From NCBI RefSeq assembly GCF_009827575.1, contig NZ_WTYR01000001.1, positions 1,550,001 to 1,614,000 on the forward strand: a stretch of 64,000 nucleotides of DNA. The letters run 5' to 3'. The stretch is from Alteriqipengyuania halimionae (GTDB lineage: Bacteria > Pseudomonadota > Alphaproteobacteria > Sphingomonadales > Sphingomonadaceae). The position numbers were made by a program, and so were the translations under genes. Below the pieces are notes generated by a model that worked only from the letters and a program-made list of their open reading frames with translations, did not search any database and was not told where the DNA came from. Each line of letters opens with the position of its first letter. The first letter of the stretch is position 1. Of this stretch, positions 63,399 through 64,000 are shown one piece after another.

Positions 63399-64000
63399 CT
63401 ACATCGGGTCGAGCACGAAGGCGACCACCGCCTCGACCACGCCCGGCGCGATCGGCAGGTCGGGATCGGCGTAGGAGGCGAGATTGGCCGCGCGGTCACC
63501 CTCGGGCACTTCCTTGAGGACGTGGTTCACGCCGCCCAGCAGCACCAGGGTCGCGTCTTCGCGGCTCTCGGCAAGCGTTTCGGCATCGGCGGCGGGGGTC
63601 TGGATGTCCTCGCGTCCGTTGACGATCAGCACCGGGAGATCGTGCGCCGCGATCAGCTCGGCCGGCTCCTGCTGGAACAGGCTCGACACGAAGCCCTGCA
63701 CTTGCGGAGCGAACAGCGCCAGCAGGCCGGGATGGATCTCGTCGGCAGGCACGCTCTCGCCCGCCTTGAGCCTGGCGATGATGCCATCGACCTGCGGCAA
63801 TAGGGGCGTGGCGGCAGGATTGGCCGCGATCTGGGCGCGGATTACATCGGCGGTGTTGCGGCCGGGGCTCGCGACCAGGAGGAGTCCGCAATAGGCATCC
63901 GGGGCCTTCGCCGCAGCCGCCATCGCGTGCAGGCCGCCCTCGCTATGGCCCAGCAGCCAGACGCATTCTTCATCGTTGCGAGCGGAGATCGTCGCGGCCC
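63399..64000 (-). CDS. Alpha/beta hydrolase, partial (N-terminus outside window)
   Basis: The frame stays open to the window edge, with 200 codons visible. The nucleophile elbow GHSEGGLHAMA lies about 15-20 residues from the edge; ALIVNGREDIQT-like (VLIVNGREDIQTP) carries the acid and GGVNHVLKE the catalytic His, completing an alpha/beta-hydrolase triad. Such S9/DLH-like serine hydrolases are often annotated as lipoprotein-like or xylan esterases; the substrate cannot be told. It converges with putP, 7 bp apart. Confidence 0.85.
   Translation of the reverse strand, partial: AATISARNDEECVWLLGHSEGGLHAMAAAAKAPDAYCGLLLVASPGRNTADVIRAQIAANPAATPLLPQVDGIIARLKAGESVPADEIHPGLLALFAPQVQGFVSSLFQQEPAELIAAHDLPVLIVNGREDIQTPAADAETLAESREDATLVLLGGVNHVLKEVPEGDRAANLASYADPDLPIAPGVVEAVVAFVLDPM

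Overview
The window is about 64 kb of GC-rich chromosomal DNA from an alphaproteobacterium, most likely order Sphingomonadales near Erythrobacter and relatives. Pointers are the MucR regulator, HWE/HisKA_2 kinases including a LOV photoreceptor kinase, DUF1489 and DUF721 genes, many TonB-dependent receptors, and the block tsaB-rimI-mucR-fur-plsC-miaB-phoH-ybeY-corC. Placement below order level is inference. Most of the window is housekeeping chromosome. One segment of clearly lower GC (about 58.55-61.5 kb) carries a restriction-modification system and looks acquired.

Layout. 1-7 kb: 5' part of an ABC-F ATPase, then a large autotransporter with two Gly/Pro triplet tracts. 7.1-10.1 kb: a divergent LytS-type kinase and LytTR regulator operon with AlgR-like boxes in the shared intergenic region, then a LuxR-family solo. 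10.1-15 kb: tRNA-Gln, a YghU-like GST, type IB topoisomerase, an HWE kinase, ilvE, and a highly structured small gene upstream of ilvE. 15-24.3 kb: NfuA-like protein, nitroreductase, then the tRNA-modification, Fur, lipid, PhoH and ribosome-maturation run, ending in a LysR regulator. 24.3-34.3 kb: lipoprotein lipase, LOV histidine kinase with a single-domain response regulator, cyclophilin, MgtE, a three-gene hydrolase/NudC/DsbA operon and mutY. 34.3-46.6 kb: DUF721, two DsbA-like proteins, smc, a soxR/VOC pair with a SoxR-type promoter, PspC with a small coupled gene, recF, and tesA/ybbA/ybbP. 46.7-58.5 kb: two TonB receptors, typA, a SDR, gamma-glutamyltransferase and a Fur-box-headed siderophore-uptake operon. 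58.5-61.5 kb: EcoRII-like nuclease, Vsr and an HTH-fused Dcm-like methyltransferase. 61.9-64 kb: a putP symporter and a partial alpha/beta hydrolase.

Functional modules: (a) surface autotransporter plus LytS/LytTR with shared boxes; (b) blue-light signalling, LOV kinase plus lone receiver; (c) redox sensing, SoxR acting on a VOC gene through a 19-bp-spacer promoter; (d) iron, Fur plus a Fur-box-controlled PepSY/small membrane protein/TonB receptor operon; (e) host defence, a CCWGG-type RM system with its own mismatch repair nuclease. The least explained element is the structured small gene upstream of ilvE. It contains 15 nt perfectly complementary to the 16S rRNA tail.
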